Below, piece after piece: positions 45,562 through 53,083 of a stretch of DNA of 53,083 nucleotides. The first letter of the stretch is position 1, and each line of letters opens with the position of its first letter. The stretch is from NCBI GenBank assembly GCA_900316395.1, contig ONCT01000015.1, positions 1 through 53,083 on the forward strand. The letters are read 5' to 3'. The position numbers were made by a program, and so were the translations under genes. Under the pieces are notes generated by a model, which searched no databases, had not been told where the DNA came from, and worked only from the letters and a program-made list of their open reading frames with translations. The DNA comes from an uncultured Lachnospiraceae bacterium. GTDB lineage: Bacteria > Bacillota > Clostridia > Lachnospirales > Lachnospiraceae.

Positions 45562-46158
45562 ATGGAGTATTACAGCAAACAAATTAGTGATTTAATAGGG
45601 GAGCTATCTTCTCTGCCGGGAGTTGGTTCTAAGTCGGCTCAACGAATAGCATTTCATATATTGAATATGCCGAAAGACAGGGCTAACAGCCTGGCTAATG
45701 CTATTAGCAGTGCCCGTGAAAATGTGAAATTCTGCAAGACCTGCTTTACACTTACGGACCAGGAAGTGTGTCCAATATGCTCTAGCAATAAGAGGAATAA
45801 GAAGGTCATTATGGTTGTGGAGGACACAAGAGACCTTGTTGCTTATGAGAAGGTGGGCAAATACGATGGCGTATATCATGTGCTTAACGGCACCATGAAT
45901 CCCATGCAGGGCATAGGACCTAATGATATCAGACTTAAGGAGCTATTCGAAAGGCTTGAGGGTGATGTTGATGAGGTCATTATAGCGACTAATTCCACAA
46001 CAGAAGGCGAGGCTACAGCTATGTACATATCCAAGCTGATTAAGCCTACTGGAATTAAGGTATCACGAATCGCCAGCGGCGTTCCTGTTGGTGGAGATTT
46101 GGAGTGTATTGATGAAGTGACACTTCTTCGTGCCCTAGAAGGCAGGAAGGAGCTATAA
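45562..46158 (+). CDS. recR: Recombination mediator protein RecR
   Basis: This 198-residue protein acts with RecF and RecO to load RecA on gapped DNA. It has the helix-hairpin-helix LPGVGSKSAQRIAFHIL, a four-Cys zinc finger (CKTCFTLTDQEVCPIC) and a Toprim domain beginning with VVEDTRDLVAYEK. The GGDLECIDEVTLLRAL end is canonical and the length is normal. It ends the dnaX-ybaB-recR cluster; the next gene is convergent with six bases between stops. Confidence 0.97.
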   Translation: MEYYSKQISDLIGELSSLPGVGSKSAQRIAFHILNMPKDRANSLANAISSARENVKFCKTCFTLTDQEVCPICSSNKRNKKVIMVVEDTRDLVAYEKVGKYDGVYHVLNGTMNPMQGIGPNDIRLKELFERLEGDVDEVIIATNSTTEGEATAMYISKLIKPTGIKVSRIASGVPVGGDLECIDEVTLLRALEGRKEL

Positions 46159-46164
46159 TAGGAT

Positions 46165-47142
46165 TTATTTGAGTTTAGAATAGCTTAAGACATAGTTTTT
46201 TCTGTCAGTCATAACATTTTCTGGGGAGATAGGATTAATATCTCCTAAGATATGAGCAAGATAAGCGGCTTGACATTGCTTCTCAACTACGATTGATAAG
46301 GCGTTGATGTCATCAGTGGATGCATGACATACAATGCCTTTATTGCGTAATATGGCACATTCTCTAAGGGGAAGCCCTGTAGAGTCTGTCTGTGGCAGTG
46401 TGATTTCGCTTAGAGAGTCGACGACTTTCATGCTTAAACCTGCAAATTGTGCGAAGTCGTCAAGATATGGGAATACCTCATACTCTTCCTTGGATATTGC
46501 AAGGGCAAAAGGGGATTCAAGAAGGTACAAGCCTTCAGCTGAGCTTATAGGCTTGATAAAGCTGTCGGCATGTAGGGAAAAATCGGGATGTCTAGTAGCA
46601 AGGGAATCATATAACTTTCTGGACTGCTCTTCTAATTCTTTGCTGACAATAAATGCTTCTTCATCGGTTTTGCCGAGGCAAAAAGCACCATGATTAGACA
46701 TAAGAAAGCCCTTAGAAGCCGGGTTGTCCTGAACTACCTTAGAGATATTGTCTATTAGCTCCTGTGAAGCATTAAGGCCGTAATTGGCACAAGGGATGGA
46801 ATTATTGTATGAATCAGGCAAAATGCTTATACAGGAAGCAAGGCTTTGATGAGTATGAATGATAAAATCAACATTTTCACGAAGGGAGTAAGTGATTGCA
46901 TGGATGCCCTTCTCGCTACTAGGAGTGCCACTGCCAAGGGTGGCAAGTTCGTTGATTGACACCTCAACCAAATCATCTCCTGTCATATTCTCGTAGCCCT
47001 TGCCACTTGGAGTAATAAGGAATGAATTATGGCTAAGGCGGGCGCTGACATTGCCCCAGGTTCTCGCAATAAGACCAGCCTCAATTAATCTCTGACAAGC
47101 GCCGATTATTTTGTTTTCTGCTGTTTTTCTATCGTAGGACAT
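46165..47142 (-). CDS. Class II aldolase/adducin family protein with partial internal repeat
   Basis: This is a 325-residue protein. Residues 1-190 form a complete class II aldolase (fuculose/ribulose-phosphate aldolase-like): TWGNVSAR, TPSG, the catalytic-type Glu77 in PSSE, zinc ligands His96 and His98 in HTHQ, and His151 in SNHGAFC. The remaining 130 residues resemble a second, shortened copy: 264-298 (LRNKGIVCHASTDDINA) mirrors 147-180 (LMSNHGAFCLGKTDEEA), with the zinc His replaced by Lys268. The start at 47142 has GGGAG seven bases upstream; a TTG six codons earlier lacks a site. Substrate unknown, perhaps a deoxysugar phosphate. It is expressed separately from its divergent promoter. 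Confidence 0.85.
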   Translation of the reverse strand: MSYDRKTAENKIIGACQRLIEAGLIARTWGNVSARLSHNSFLITPSGKGYENMTGDDLVEVSINELATLGSGTPSSEKGIHAITYSLRENVDFIIHTHQSLASCISILPDSYNNSIPCANYGLNASQELIDNISKVVQDNPASKGFLMSNHGAFCLGKTDEEAFIVSKELEEQSRKLYDSLATRHPDFSLHADSFIKPISSAEGLYLLESPFALAISKEEYEVFPYLDDFAQFAGLSMKVVDSLSEITLPQTDSTGLPLRECAILRNKGIVCHASTDDINALSIVVEKQCQAAYLAHILGDINPISPENVMTDRKNYVLSYSKLK

Positions 47143-47176
47143 ACATTTCTCCCATTTCAACTTCGTTATTAATATA

Positions 47177-47204
47177 ATTATAGTTTACTTCAACGCATTT
47201 ACAA
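47177..47204 (-). promoter_or_regulatory. Sigma-A-like promoter for the class II aldolase
   Basis: On the minus strand, TTGTAA (47204-47199), a 16-base spacer and a perfect TATAAT (47182-47177) lie 35 bases upstream of the ATG. Confidence 0.65.
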
Positions 47205-47236
47205 GGGAAATTGTGGGAAACTACTTCATATAAATG

Positions 47237-47265
47237 TTGCGAACTATTTTAAGGGTGTGTACAAT
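47237..47265 (+). promoter_or_regulatory. Sigma-A-like promoter for the class A PBP gene
   Basis: TTGCGA (47237-47242), a 17-base spacer and TACAAT (47260-47265) place the expected transcription start at about 47272, the same position as the chosen ATG. The mRNA may be leaderless, or the true promoter may lie further upstream. Confidence 0.5.
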
Positions 47266-47271
47266 AACTAT

Positions 47272-49338
47272 ATGGCTAAAAAAAGGAAAAAAACTAAGAA
47301 AGAAAAGAGAATATGGAGATTTCTTAGGTTTCAGATATTTCTGATTTTGTTGGTGCTTGGAGCCATCCTCTTTTATTACTTTAGCGGGTATGCTTCGAAG
47401 ATTGCAACAATGAGGAAGGAAGCTAGTACATTTGTGTCGAAATCTACGGCAGAGACATTCAAGCAGTCTCAGACTAGTATTGCTTATGACAGCGATGGAA
47501 ATGTTATATCCATCCTTAAGGGAGATAAGAACTCCTACTACGTGCCCCTTACTGATATGCCAGCTTACGTGGAGCAGGCATTTATCAGTGTGGAGGACAA
47601 GAGCTTTCGCTCCCATCATGGAATAGATTATAAGGGTATAGCAAGAGCCTTGTGGTCTATGATTAAGAACGGTCGAGTCTCAGGTGGTGGTAGTACAATA
47701 ACCCAGCAGCTGGCGCGTAACGTTTTCTTAAATCAGGATGTAACTTGGCAGAGAAAGCTAGAAGAAATCTTTATTGCTTCGGAGTTAGAGGAGAAATACA
47801 CTAAGGACCAGATATTAGAGTTCTACATTAATAATATATGTTATGGTAATAGCTTCTATGGACTGCAGGCGGCAGCCAAGGGATATTTTAATAAGGATGT
47901 GAAGGATTTAACCTTGTCTGAGATAGCTTTACTTGCAGGTATTCCTAATTCTCCAACGGAGTATGAGCCACTGCAGCATATGGATAAGGCAATTGCAAGG
48001 CGTAATATTGTTCTAGACGGTATGCTTAACGACAGGGTAATATCCAAGGCTTCTTACGATAACGCCATAGCAGAGTCCATTACAATTAATCAGCCAGGTA
48101 AGATTCATAACAATTATCAGGAGACCTACACCTTCTATTGTGCAACAAGAGCGCTTATGGAGAAGAATGGCTTCAAATTCAAGTATTCCTTCAAGAACGA
48201 GGCTGAGAAGAAGAAGTACGAAGACGAATTCAATCAGGCATATGATACTTATAATAAGCAGCTATATAACGGAGGATACCGCATATATACGTCTCTAGAC
48301 AGCAAGATGCAGGGAGTGCTGCAGGATGCCATTGATTCTGGATTAGATGCGTTTGACGAGGTAGATAATGAGGGCATCTATGAGTTGCAGGGTGCTGCAG
48401 TTTGTATTGATAATGATAACGGATTTGTTAAGGCCATTGTAGGCGGTCGAACCCAGGATATAGCGGGATACACCCTTAACAGAGGCTATCAGAGCTTCCG
48501 TCAGCCAGGAAGTACAATCAAGCCTTTGATTGTATATACACCGCTTCTCGAGAGAGGATATACGGCTGACACAACAGTAGTTGACCAGCCAATTAAGGAT
48601 GGACCGACGAATGCTGACAAGAGCTACTCAGGCTCCATGTCACTACGTAGGGCAGTTCAGCTGTCTAAGAATACGGTTGCCTGGTCCTTGTTTGAGCGCA
48701 TAACTCCTAAGGCAGGTCTTGCATATCTTAAGAATATGGAGTTTACAGCTCTAGATGAGAGAGATGAGACATTAGCAGCAGCTCTTGGAGGCTTTACAAT
48801 CGGTGTCTCTCCTGTGGAAATGGCTAAGGGATATGCCACCATAGAGAATGACGGAATGTACCGTCAGGCTACATGTGTCAAGAAGATAACGGATTTTGAA
48901 GGTAATACAATATACCAGAGTGAGCAGCAGGAGAAGGAAGTATATAAGGAGAATGCGGCTCGTGCAATGACCGATATACTTCAGTCAGTTGTAACTAGTG
49001 GTACGGCAGCAGGCCTTGGTGTTAAGAACCAGGCCACAGCAGGTAAGACAGGAACCACGAATGATAACAAGGACGGCTGGTTCTGTGGATACACCCCATA
49101 TTATACTACGGCTGTGTGGGTAGGATACGATATGCCTAAGAAGCTGCCGGGATTATATGGTTCTTCTTATCCTGGAGAAATATGGAGCAGATACATGAAT
49201 GCCATTCATAATGGCTTAGAGCATAAGGATTTCTTAGGTGTTACGCAGTTTATAGGTGAAGTGACAACTAAGGGTTCAGTTGCTACTAATAACGATGAAG
49301 GCGGCGAAGAAGCGCCTCCTGAAGAGGAGCAGCAATAG
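47272..49338 (+). CDS. Class A penicillin-binding protein (PBP1A-type)
   Basis: This 688-residue bifunctional enzyme polymerises and cross-links peptidoglycan outside the membrane. It has a Lys/Arg-rich cytoplasmic tail, one membrane helix (about 18-38), a GT51 glycosyltransferase domain with catalytic Glu109 in EDKSFRSHHGID and GGSTITQQLARN, and a transpeptidase with S414-TI-K417, S465-KN and K592-TGT. The tail is acidic, with Glu, Pro and Gln. The ATG at 47272 is preferred; GTG codons at 47257 and 47259 sit too close to AAGGG. It is divergent from the aldolase and 30 bases ahead of glucokinase. Confidence 0.95.
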   Translation: MAKKRKKTKKEKRIWRFLRFQIFLILLVLGAILFYYFSGYASKIATMRKEASTFVSKSTAETFKQSQTSIAYDSDGNVISILKGDKNSYYVPLTDMPAYVEQAFISVEDKSFRSHHGIDYKGIARALWSMIKNGRVSGGGSTITQQLARNVFLNQDVTWQRKLEEIFIASELEEKYTKDQILEFYINNICYGNSFYGLQAAAKGYFNKDVKDLTLSEIALLAGIPNSPTEYEPLQHMDKAIARRNIVLDGMLNDRVISKASYDNAIAESITINQPGKIHNNYQETYTFYCATRALMEKNGFKFKYSFKNEAEKKKYEDEFNQAYDTYNKQLYNGGYRIYTSLDSKMQGVLQDAIDSGLDAFDEVDNEGIYELQGAAVCIDNDNGFVKAIVGGRTQDIAGYTLNRGYQSFRQPGSTIKPLIVYTPLLERGYTADTTVVDQPIKDGPTNADKSYSGSMSLRRAVQLSKNTVAWSLFERITPKAGLAYLKNMEFTALDERDETLAAALGGFTIGVSPVEMAKGYATIENDGMYRQATCVKKITDFEGNTIYQSEQQEKEVYKENAARAMTDILQSVVTSGTAAGLGVKNQATAGKTGTTNDNKDGWFCGYTPYYTTAVWVGYDMPKKLPGLYGSSYPGEIWSRYMNAIHNGLEHKDFLGVTQFIGEVTTKGSVATNNDEGGEEAPPEEEQQ

Positions 49339-49368
49339 ATTAATTAGAATAAGTTAATGGAGAAATGT

Positions 49369-50307
49369 ATGAGATACGGCATAGGAGTTGATTTGGGAGG
49401 AACATCTATTAAGATGGGGCTCTTTACTGGCAATGGAGATATAGTAGATAGCTGGAGCATCAAGACAGATGTCTCAGATAATGGTAAGAACATATTAATA
49501 GATATTGCCAAGTCAGTGTCGGTTAAGCTGGCTATGAAAGGAATAGACAAAAAACAAGTGGATGGACTGGGAATTGGTGTTCCCGGAGCCGTATCCCGCG
49601 GAATAGTTGATAAATGTATCAACATAGGCTGGGACAAGGTGGATATAGTTAAGGAGCTAGAACCACTTTGTGGCATCAAGGTCTACGCTGACAATGATGC
49701 TAATACAGCAGCCTTAGGAGAGTATAAATGTGGAACAGGTGCCGACTATGACGGAATAGTATTCCTCACCCTTGGAACAGGAGTGGGTGGCGGAATAATA
49801 TATGATGGCAAGATTATACAAGGATTTTCAGGTTATGGTGGCGAAGTAGGCCATATCAAAGTTAATTATGATGAGACAGAACCTTGTAATTGCGGAACCT
49901 GCGGCTGCTTAGAGCAATACGCATCATCTACAGGAATAAGAAGGATGGCTCTTAGACGATTAAGTAAGGGGGATGAGGAATCGTCCTTAAGAAGTTATGG
50001 AGAAGAGCTTACAACGAAGGACATTTTCATTGAGGCTGAAGAAAATGGTGATAAGGTTGCTAATGAAGTAATAGATTACGCCATGGAAATGCTTGCCAGA
50101 GCTTGCGCAGATATCTGCCACGTGGTGAATGTGGAAGCGGTAATAATAGGCGGTGGCGTCGCTAATGCAGGGGATTTCCTCCTTGACAAGCTTAGGAAAG
50201 AGTTCGAAAGAAAAGTCAAATATATTGCTGGTGATACAAAAATATGCCTAGCCTCTCTAGGTGAGAGGGCAGGCATATATGGTGCATTTTACCTAACAAA
50301 GATGTGA
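49369..50307 (+). CDS. ROK-family glucokinase
   Basis: This 312-residue cytoplasmic kinase phosphorylates glucose with ATP. It shows VDLGGTSIKMGLF for the phosphate loop, GIGVPGAV, the catalytic Asp in VYADNDANTAALGE, LGTGVGGGI and the ROK zinc site CNCGTCGCLEQYAS. The start at 49369 follows GGAG by six bases; an ATG four codons earlier has no site. It probably shares the PBP transcript. The last 25 codons contain a long hairpin that works as a terminator for the opposing TetR gene. Confidence 0.93.
   Translation: MRYGIGVDLGGTSIKMGLFTGNGDIVDSWSIKTDVSDNGKNILIDIAKSVSVKLAMKGIDKKQVDGLGIGVPGAVSRGIVDKCINIGWDKVDIVKELEPLCGIKVYADNDANTAALGEYKCGTGADYDGIVFLTLGTGVGGGIIYDGKIIQGFSGYGGEVGHIKVNYDETEPCNCGTCGCLEQYASSTGIRRMALRRLSKGDEESSLRSYGEELTTKDIFIEAEENGDKVANEVIDYAMEMLARACADICHVVNVEAVIIGGGVANAGDFLLDKLRKEFERKVKYIAGDTKICLASLGERAGIYGAFYLTKM
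50237..50278 (-). terminator. Terminator of the TetR gene, inside the glucokinase coding region
   Basis: An 8-bp outer stem (50242-50249 with 50271-50278) and a 6-bp inner stem (50252-50257 with 50263-50268) make a long hairpin. On the minus strand it is followed at once by five T residues (50242-50238). It lies about 50 bases past the TetR stop. On the plus strand there is no adjacent T run. Confidence 0.7.
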
Positions 50308-50329
50308 TAGAATAACCTCACAGCATATC

Positions 50330-50884
50330 TTATAAGTCTGCGTGACCATAACCATTAACGATAAGGTCGCTGGCATAGTCCACTAACTCGTCAATAGTTG
50401 TTGGCTTGTCGTTCTGAAGCCAGCTTCTATATATAGAAGTTATTGTCACACAATATGCTCTTACAACGAATGGATGCTTCGCATTCTCATAAAATGGCTT
50501 GAAAGCAGATGTTTCAAGGAGCATATTAGTTACATTGTTGTAGAAGAATACGTAGTTAGGATCGCAGAGAAGCTTTTGCTCTACGTCATCACATTCGTCA
50601 AGGTAGTGATAGAATTTGGAGATACATCCAGCTACATCAAGCTCGTTAATCTCAGGCTCTACATAATCTAGGAAGTTATCAACGATTTCATGTTGAAGCT
50701 GCTCAACTAGATCATCTAGAGATGAAAAATGTAGATAGAAGGTCTTCCTGTTAATCTCAGCGCGCTCAGCAAGCTCAGTAATGGAGATGTCATTATAATC
50801 CTTCTCTAATACAAGCTGGCAGAAAGCGTACTTGATTGATTTGATAGTTCTTCTTACTCTTAGGTCGTTACTAGTCTGTCTCAT
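50330..50884 (-). CDS. TetR/AcrR family transcriptional regulator
   Basis: This is a 184-residue repressor-type protein. Residues about 8-55 form the TetR DNA-binding domain (RRTIKSIKYAFCQLVLEKDY, ISITELAERAEINRKTFYLHF). The C-terminal ligand domain is of the type seen in DhaS-like and AcrR_C-like regulators. I start it at 50884, after AAGGT; an ATG 18 codons upstream lacks a site and would add an unusual His/Pro-rich tail. It is divergent from the ABC exporter genes at 51045, the usual arrangement for a local repressor of a drug or lipid exporter. The inducer is unknown. Confidence 0.88.
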   Translation of the reverse strand: MRQTSNDLRVRRTIKSIKYAFCQLVLEKDYNDISITELAERAEINRKTFYLHFSSLDDLVEQLQHEIVDNFLDYVEPEINELDVAGCISKFYHYLDECDDVEQKLLCDPNYVFFYNNVTNMLLETSAFKPFYENAKHPFVVRAYCVTITSIYRSWLQNDKPTTIDELVDYASDLIVNGYGHADL

Positions 50885-50982
50885 AATTATGTACCTTGTC
50901 GCAGGCTGGTGTGGTGACTTCTGATGTGCCTGCACCATCAGAAATCAATAGATTAAGTTACAATTACATTTGTCCGTGTATT

Positions 50983-51010
50983 TTGTTAGATTATACAATA
51001 TGCATATAAT
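50983..51010 (+). promoter_or_regulatory. Promoter of the ABC exporter operon with overlapping palindrome
   Basis: TTGTTA (50983-50988), 16 bases and a perfect TATAAT (51005-51010) lie before the ABC gene. A perfect 10-bp palindrome (50998-51007) overlaps the -10 box and could be part of the TetR operator. The ribosome binding site is AAAGGTG just before ATG 51045. Confidence 0.6.
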
Positions 51011-51044
51011 TTTATCAACAGTAGTGTAGTAAAAAGGTGAAAAA

Positions 51045-52784
51045 ATGGTAAAAAATCTACTTAAAGAAATAAAGGAATATAAGGCTGATGCCATCAAGAC
51101 GCCACTTTATATGATACTAGAGGTTGCAATGGAGATGATTATCCCACTTCTAATGGCAGTTATAGTTGATGATGGTGTGGGCCATGGCGACATGTCAGTT
51201 ATCCTTAAGACAGGAGGAATAATGATAGTAGTTGCCGCAATTGGCCTTTTTGCCGGTATGAGAGGCGGTGCATGCGGCGCGAAAGCATCAACGGGACTGG
51301 CTAAGAACCTTAGAATGTCAATGTTCGAAAATATCCAGACATTTTCCTTCAAGAATATTGACAAATTCTCATCTGCCAGCCTTATTACAAGGCTTACAAC
51401 TGATGTAACCAACGTGCAGAACGCCTTCCAGATGGTAATTCGCTTGGGAACAAGGGCGCCAGCCAGTCTTATTGTTGCAATGGTTCTATCCTATTCCATA
51501 GAGCCTACCCTGGCAAATGTTTATCTTGGAGCAGTTGGATTCCTTTTAGTAGTGCTGTCTATTGGTATTTTCGCGGTATTCAAGATATTCTCCGTCCTAT
51601 TCGAGAAATACGATAAGCTTAACAACTCAGTACAGGAGAATATAACAGGAATGAGAGTTGTTAAGGCTTATGTAAGAGAAGAGCATGAGAAGAATAAGTT
51701 CACCAAGGCTTCAAGGTCCTTGGCCAAGCAGTTTATTAAGGGTGAAAGCATAGTGGCCTTAGCGTCGCCTGTTATGATGTTCGCAATATACGGCTCAATT
51801 CTTCTAATAAGTTATCTCGGAGCGCAGTTAATCGTGTCTGACGAATTAACAACTGGAGAATTAATGAGTATGCTTGCATACTGCATGAATATATTAATAA
51901 GTCTTATGATGCTTTCAGTGGTATTTCTTATGATTGCCATTTCCACAGCATCGGCAAAGCGTATTAATGAGGTGCTAATTGAGAAGGCGGACATAGTTGA
52001 CCCTGAGAATCCTATTACCGAGGTAAAGGATGGCTCTATAGACTTCGATTCAGTTGACTTTAGTTACAACGAAGATGGAAGCGGTAAAGTCCTTGAAAAT
52101 GTGTCACTTCACATAAAGTCTGGTGAGACCATTGGAATTATCGGAGGCACAGGAAGTGGCAAGACAACTCTAGTTAACCTGATATCCAGATTATACGATG
52201 TTAATGAGGGCCAGGTCCTGGTTGGTGGGGAAAATGTTAAGAATTATTCCCTAGATACACTTAGAGAGGAAGTATCCCATGTTCTGCAGGCAAATGTGCT
52301 GTTTTCCGGAAGTATATATGATAATCTTCGCTGGGGAGATATTAACGCCACCGATGAGGAGTGCAAGGCGGCCTGTAAGATAGCCTGCGCAGACGAATTC
52401 ATAGAGGATTTCCCAGAAGGATATAACACCCATATCGAGCAGGGTGGAACTAACGTATCAGGTGGTCAGCGACAAAGGCTATGTATAGCCAGGGCAATTC
52501 TTAGAAAGCCTAAGATTCTAATATTAGATGATTCCACCTCAGCAGTGGACACTGCAACAGATGCTAAGATAAGGAAGGGCTTCAGGGAAGACATCCCTGA
52601 TACCACCAAGATAATAATTGCCCAGAGAATATCATCTGTGCAGGATGCAGACAGAATCATTGTTATGGATGATGGCGCAATCTGCGGCATTGGAACACAC
52701 GAAGAGCTTCTTGAGAGTAATGATATATATAAGGATGTCTACGAATCACAGACAGGCGCCGGAACAGGCGACTTTGATGCGTAG
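51045..52784 (+). CDS. ABC exporter subunit with degenerate ATPase site (TM287/BmrC type)
   Basis: This 579-residue half-transporter has six membrane helices (to about 320) and one ATPase domain. Walker A is GGTGSGKTT (367-375), the Q-loop Gln is 415 and the signature is VSGGQ (471-475). Walker B reads ILILDD, so Asp496 replaces the catalytic Glu, and the switch His is Gln527. Both changes mark the subunit carrying the non-hydrolysing site of heterodimeric exporters such as TM287/288. The partner gene starts 23 bases downstream. Export of drugs, lipids or peptides is possible. It is divergent from a TetR gene that probably represses it. Confidence 0.93.
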   Translation: MVKNLLKEIKEYKADAIKTPLYMILEVAMEMIIPLLMAVIVDDGVGHGDMSVILKTGGIMIVVAAIGLFAGMRGGACGAKASTGLAKNLRMSMFENIQTFSFKNIDKFSSASLITRLTTDVTNVQNAFQMVIRLGTRAPASLIVAMVLSYSIEPTLANVYLGAVGFLLVVLSIGIFAVFKIFSVLFEKYDKLNNSVQENITGMRVVKAYVREEHEKNKFTKASRSLAKQFIKGESIVALASPVMMFAIYGSILLISYLGAQLIVSDELTTGELMSMLAYCMNILISLMMLSVVFLMIAISTASAKRINEVLIEKADIVDPENPITEVKDGSIDFDSVDFSYNEDGSGKVLENVSLHIKSGETIGIIGGTGSGKTTLVNLISRLYDVNEGQVLVGGENVKNYSLDTLREEVSHVLQANVLFSGSIYDNLRWGDINATDEECKAACKIACADEFIEDFPEGYNTHIEQGGTNVSGGQRQRLCIARAILRKPKILILDDSTSAVDTATDAKIRKGFREDIPDTTKIIIAQRISSVQDADRIIVMDDGAICGIGTHEELLESNDIYKDVYESQTGAGTGDFDA

Positions 52785-52807
52785 TCACAGCAATAAGGAG
52801 GCATAAT

Positions 52808-53083
52808 ATGGCAAGACCTAGAGGGGAGATTAAGAAAGGCGATGTTAAGAAAAGCTTCAAATCCTTAGGGCGACTATTTAAGTTTCTCTTCAAACATTAC
52901 GGATTTCAGCTTGTTATCGTACTTATATGTATATTAGTGTCCATATTTTCAACTATTAAGGGTACACTATTTATGCAAAACTTAATAGATGATTATATAA
53001 CCCCTATGATAAATGAGCATAGCACTGACTTTACGCCACTTATTTTGGCTATTACCAAGATGGCGATTATATACGGAGTGGGA
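52808..53083 (+). CDS. ABC exporter, second subunit (partial, cut by window end)
   Basis: Only the first 92 codons are present. A basic start (MARPRGEIKKGDVKKSF) is followed by KFLFKHYGFQLVIVLICILV and a second helix beginning near LILAITKMAIIYGVG, with TLFMQNLIDDYI between them. This is the standard N-terminus of the longer partner in heterodimeric ABC exporters. A strong AAGGAGG at 52795-52801 precedes the ATG. The ATPase domain is outside the window. Confidence 0.9.
   Translation, partial: MARPRGEIKKGDVKKSFKSLGRLFKFLFKHYGFQLVIVLICILVSIFSTIKGTLFMQNLIDDYITPMINEHSTDFTPLILAITKMAIIYGVG

Noticed and set aside
47221..47619. 132-residue open frame opposite the PBP start
   Set aside because: It overlaps the PBP promoter and N-terminus and shows no domain; the PBP frame has intact catalytic motifs.
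50885..50938. Upstream ATG giving the TetR protein 18 extra residues
   Set aside because: There is no ribosome binding site before it, and the added His/Pro-rich residues do not fit the family N-terminus.
1..53083. tRNA, rRNA or insertion-sequence genes
   Set aside because: Intergenic gaps are short and none contains a cloverleaf-like or rRNA-like stretch; no transposase motif was seen in any frame.

Overview
The window looks like a chromosomal segment of an AT-rich, Gram-positive anaerobe of the Lachnospiraceae (Butyrivibrio/Pseudobutyrivibrio type). This rests on low GC, purine-rich ribosome binding sites, sigma-A-like promoters, the dnaX-ybaB-recR cluster, a class A PBP, a ROK glucokinase and Lachnospiraceae-like protein families. 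The assignment is by recognition only; no search was run.

Layout. 1-600 (minus strand) is a broken GHKL histidine kinase that ends abruptly where the next gene begins. 618-2644 holds rmd and gmd (GDP-mannose to GDP-6-deoxy-D-mannose, i.e. D-rhamnose), followed by a hairpin terminator. 2.7-32.7 kb is a long, very AT-rich block of membrane proteins: eight acyltransferase-3 domains, six GT-C-like glycosyltransferase domains, one FAD-dependent mutase-like enzyme, an anchored SGNH hydrolase, a mannose-1-phosphate guanylyltransferase (manC), and seven members of one uncharacterised multi-pass membrane family. Five of these seven form an uninterrupted tandem array (10.9-17.0 kb). 32.7-39.5 kb carries a three-domain ManC-like/PMI fusion, a phosphoglucomutase/phosphomannomutase, a polyprenyl-phosphate sugar synthase (GT2) and a cardiolipin synthase. 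39.5-53 kb is mostly housekeeping: GH3 glucosidase, a tocopherol-cyclase-like protein, dnaX-ybaB-recR, a class II aldolase with an internal repeat, PBP1A, glucokinase, a TetR regulator and a heterodimeric ABC exporter (second subunit cut by the window edge).

How it fits together (inference). The PMI domain, phosphomannomutase, ManC, Gmd and Rmd make a complete route from fructose-6-phosphate to GDP-mannose and GDP-D-rhamnose. The GT2 enzyme could load a sugar on undecaprenyl phosphate. GT-C enzymes would then use lipid-linked sugars outside the membrane, and the acyltransferases plus SGNH protein would decorate the product with acyl groups. No recognisable Wzx flippase, classical Wzy polymerase or ABC-2 glycan exporter is present. 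The repeated SYKYGFxSRG family is therefore the best candidate for an undescribed component of surface-glycan assembly.

No rRNA, tRNA, CRISPR array or insertion sequence was seen. No stretch over 300 bases lacks a gene; 1-617 is covered by the kinase fragment.
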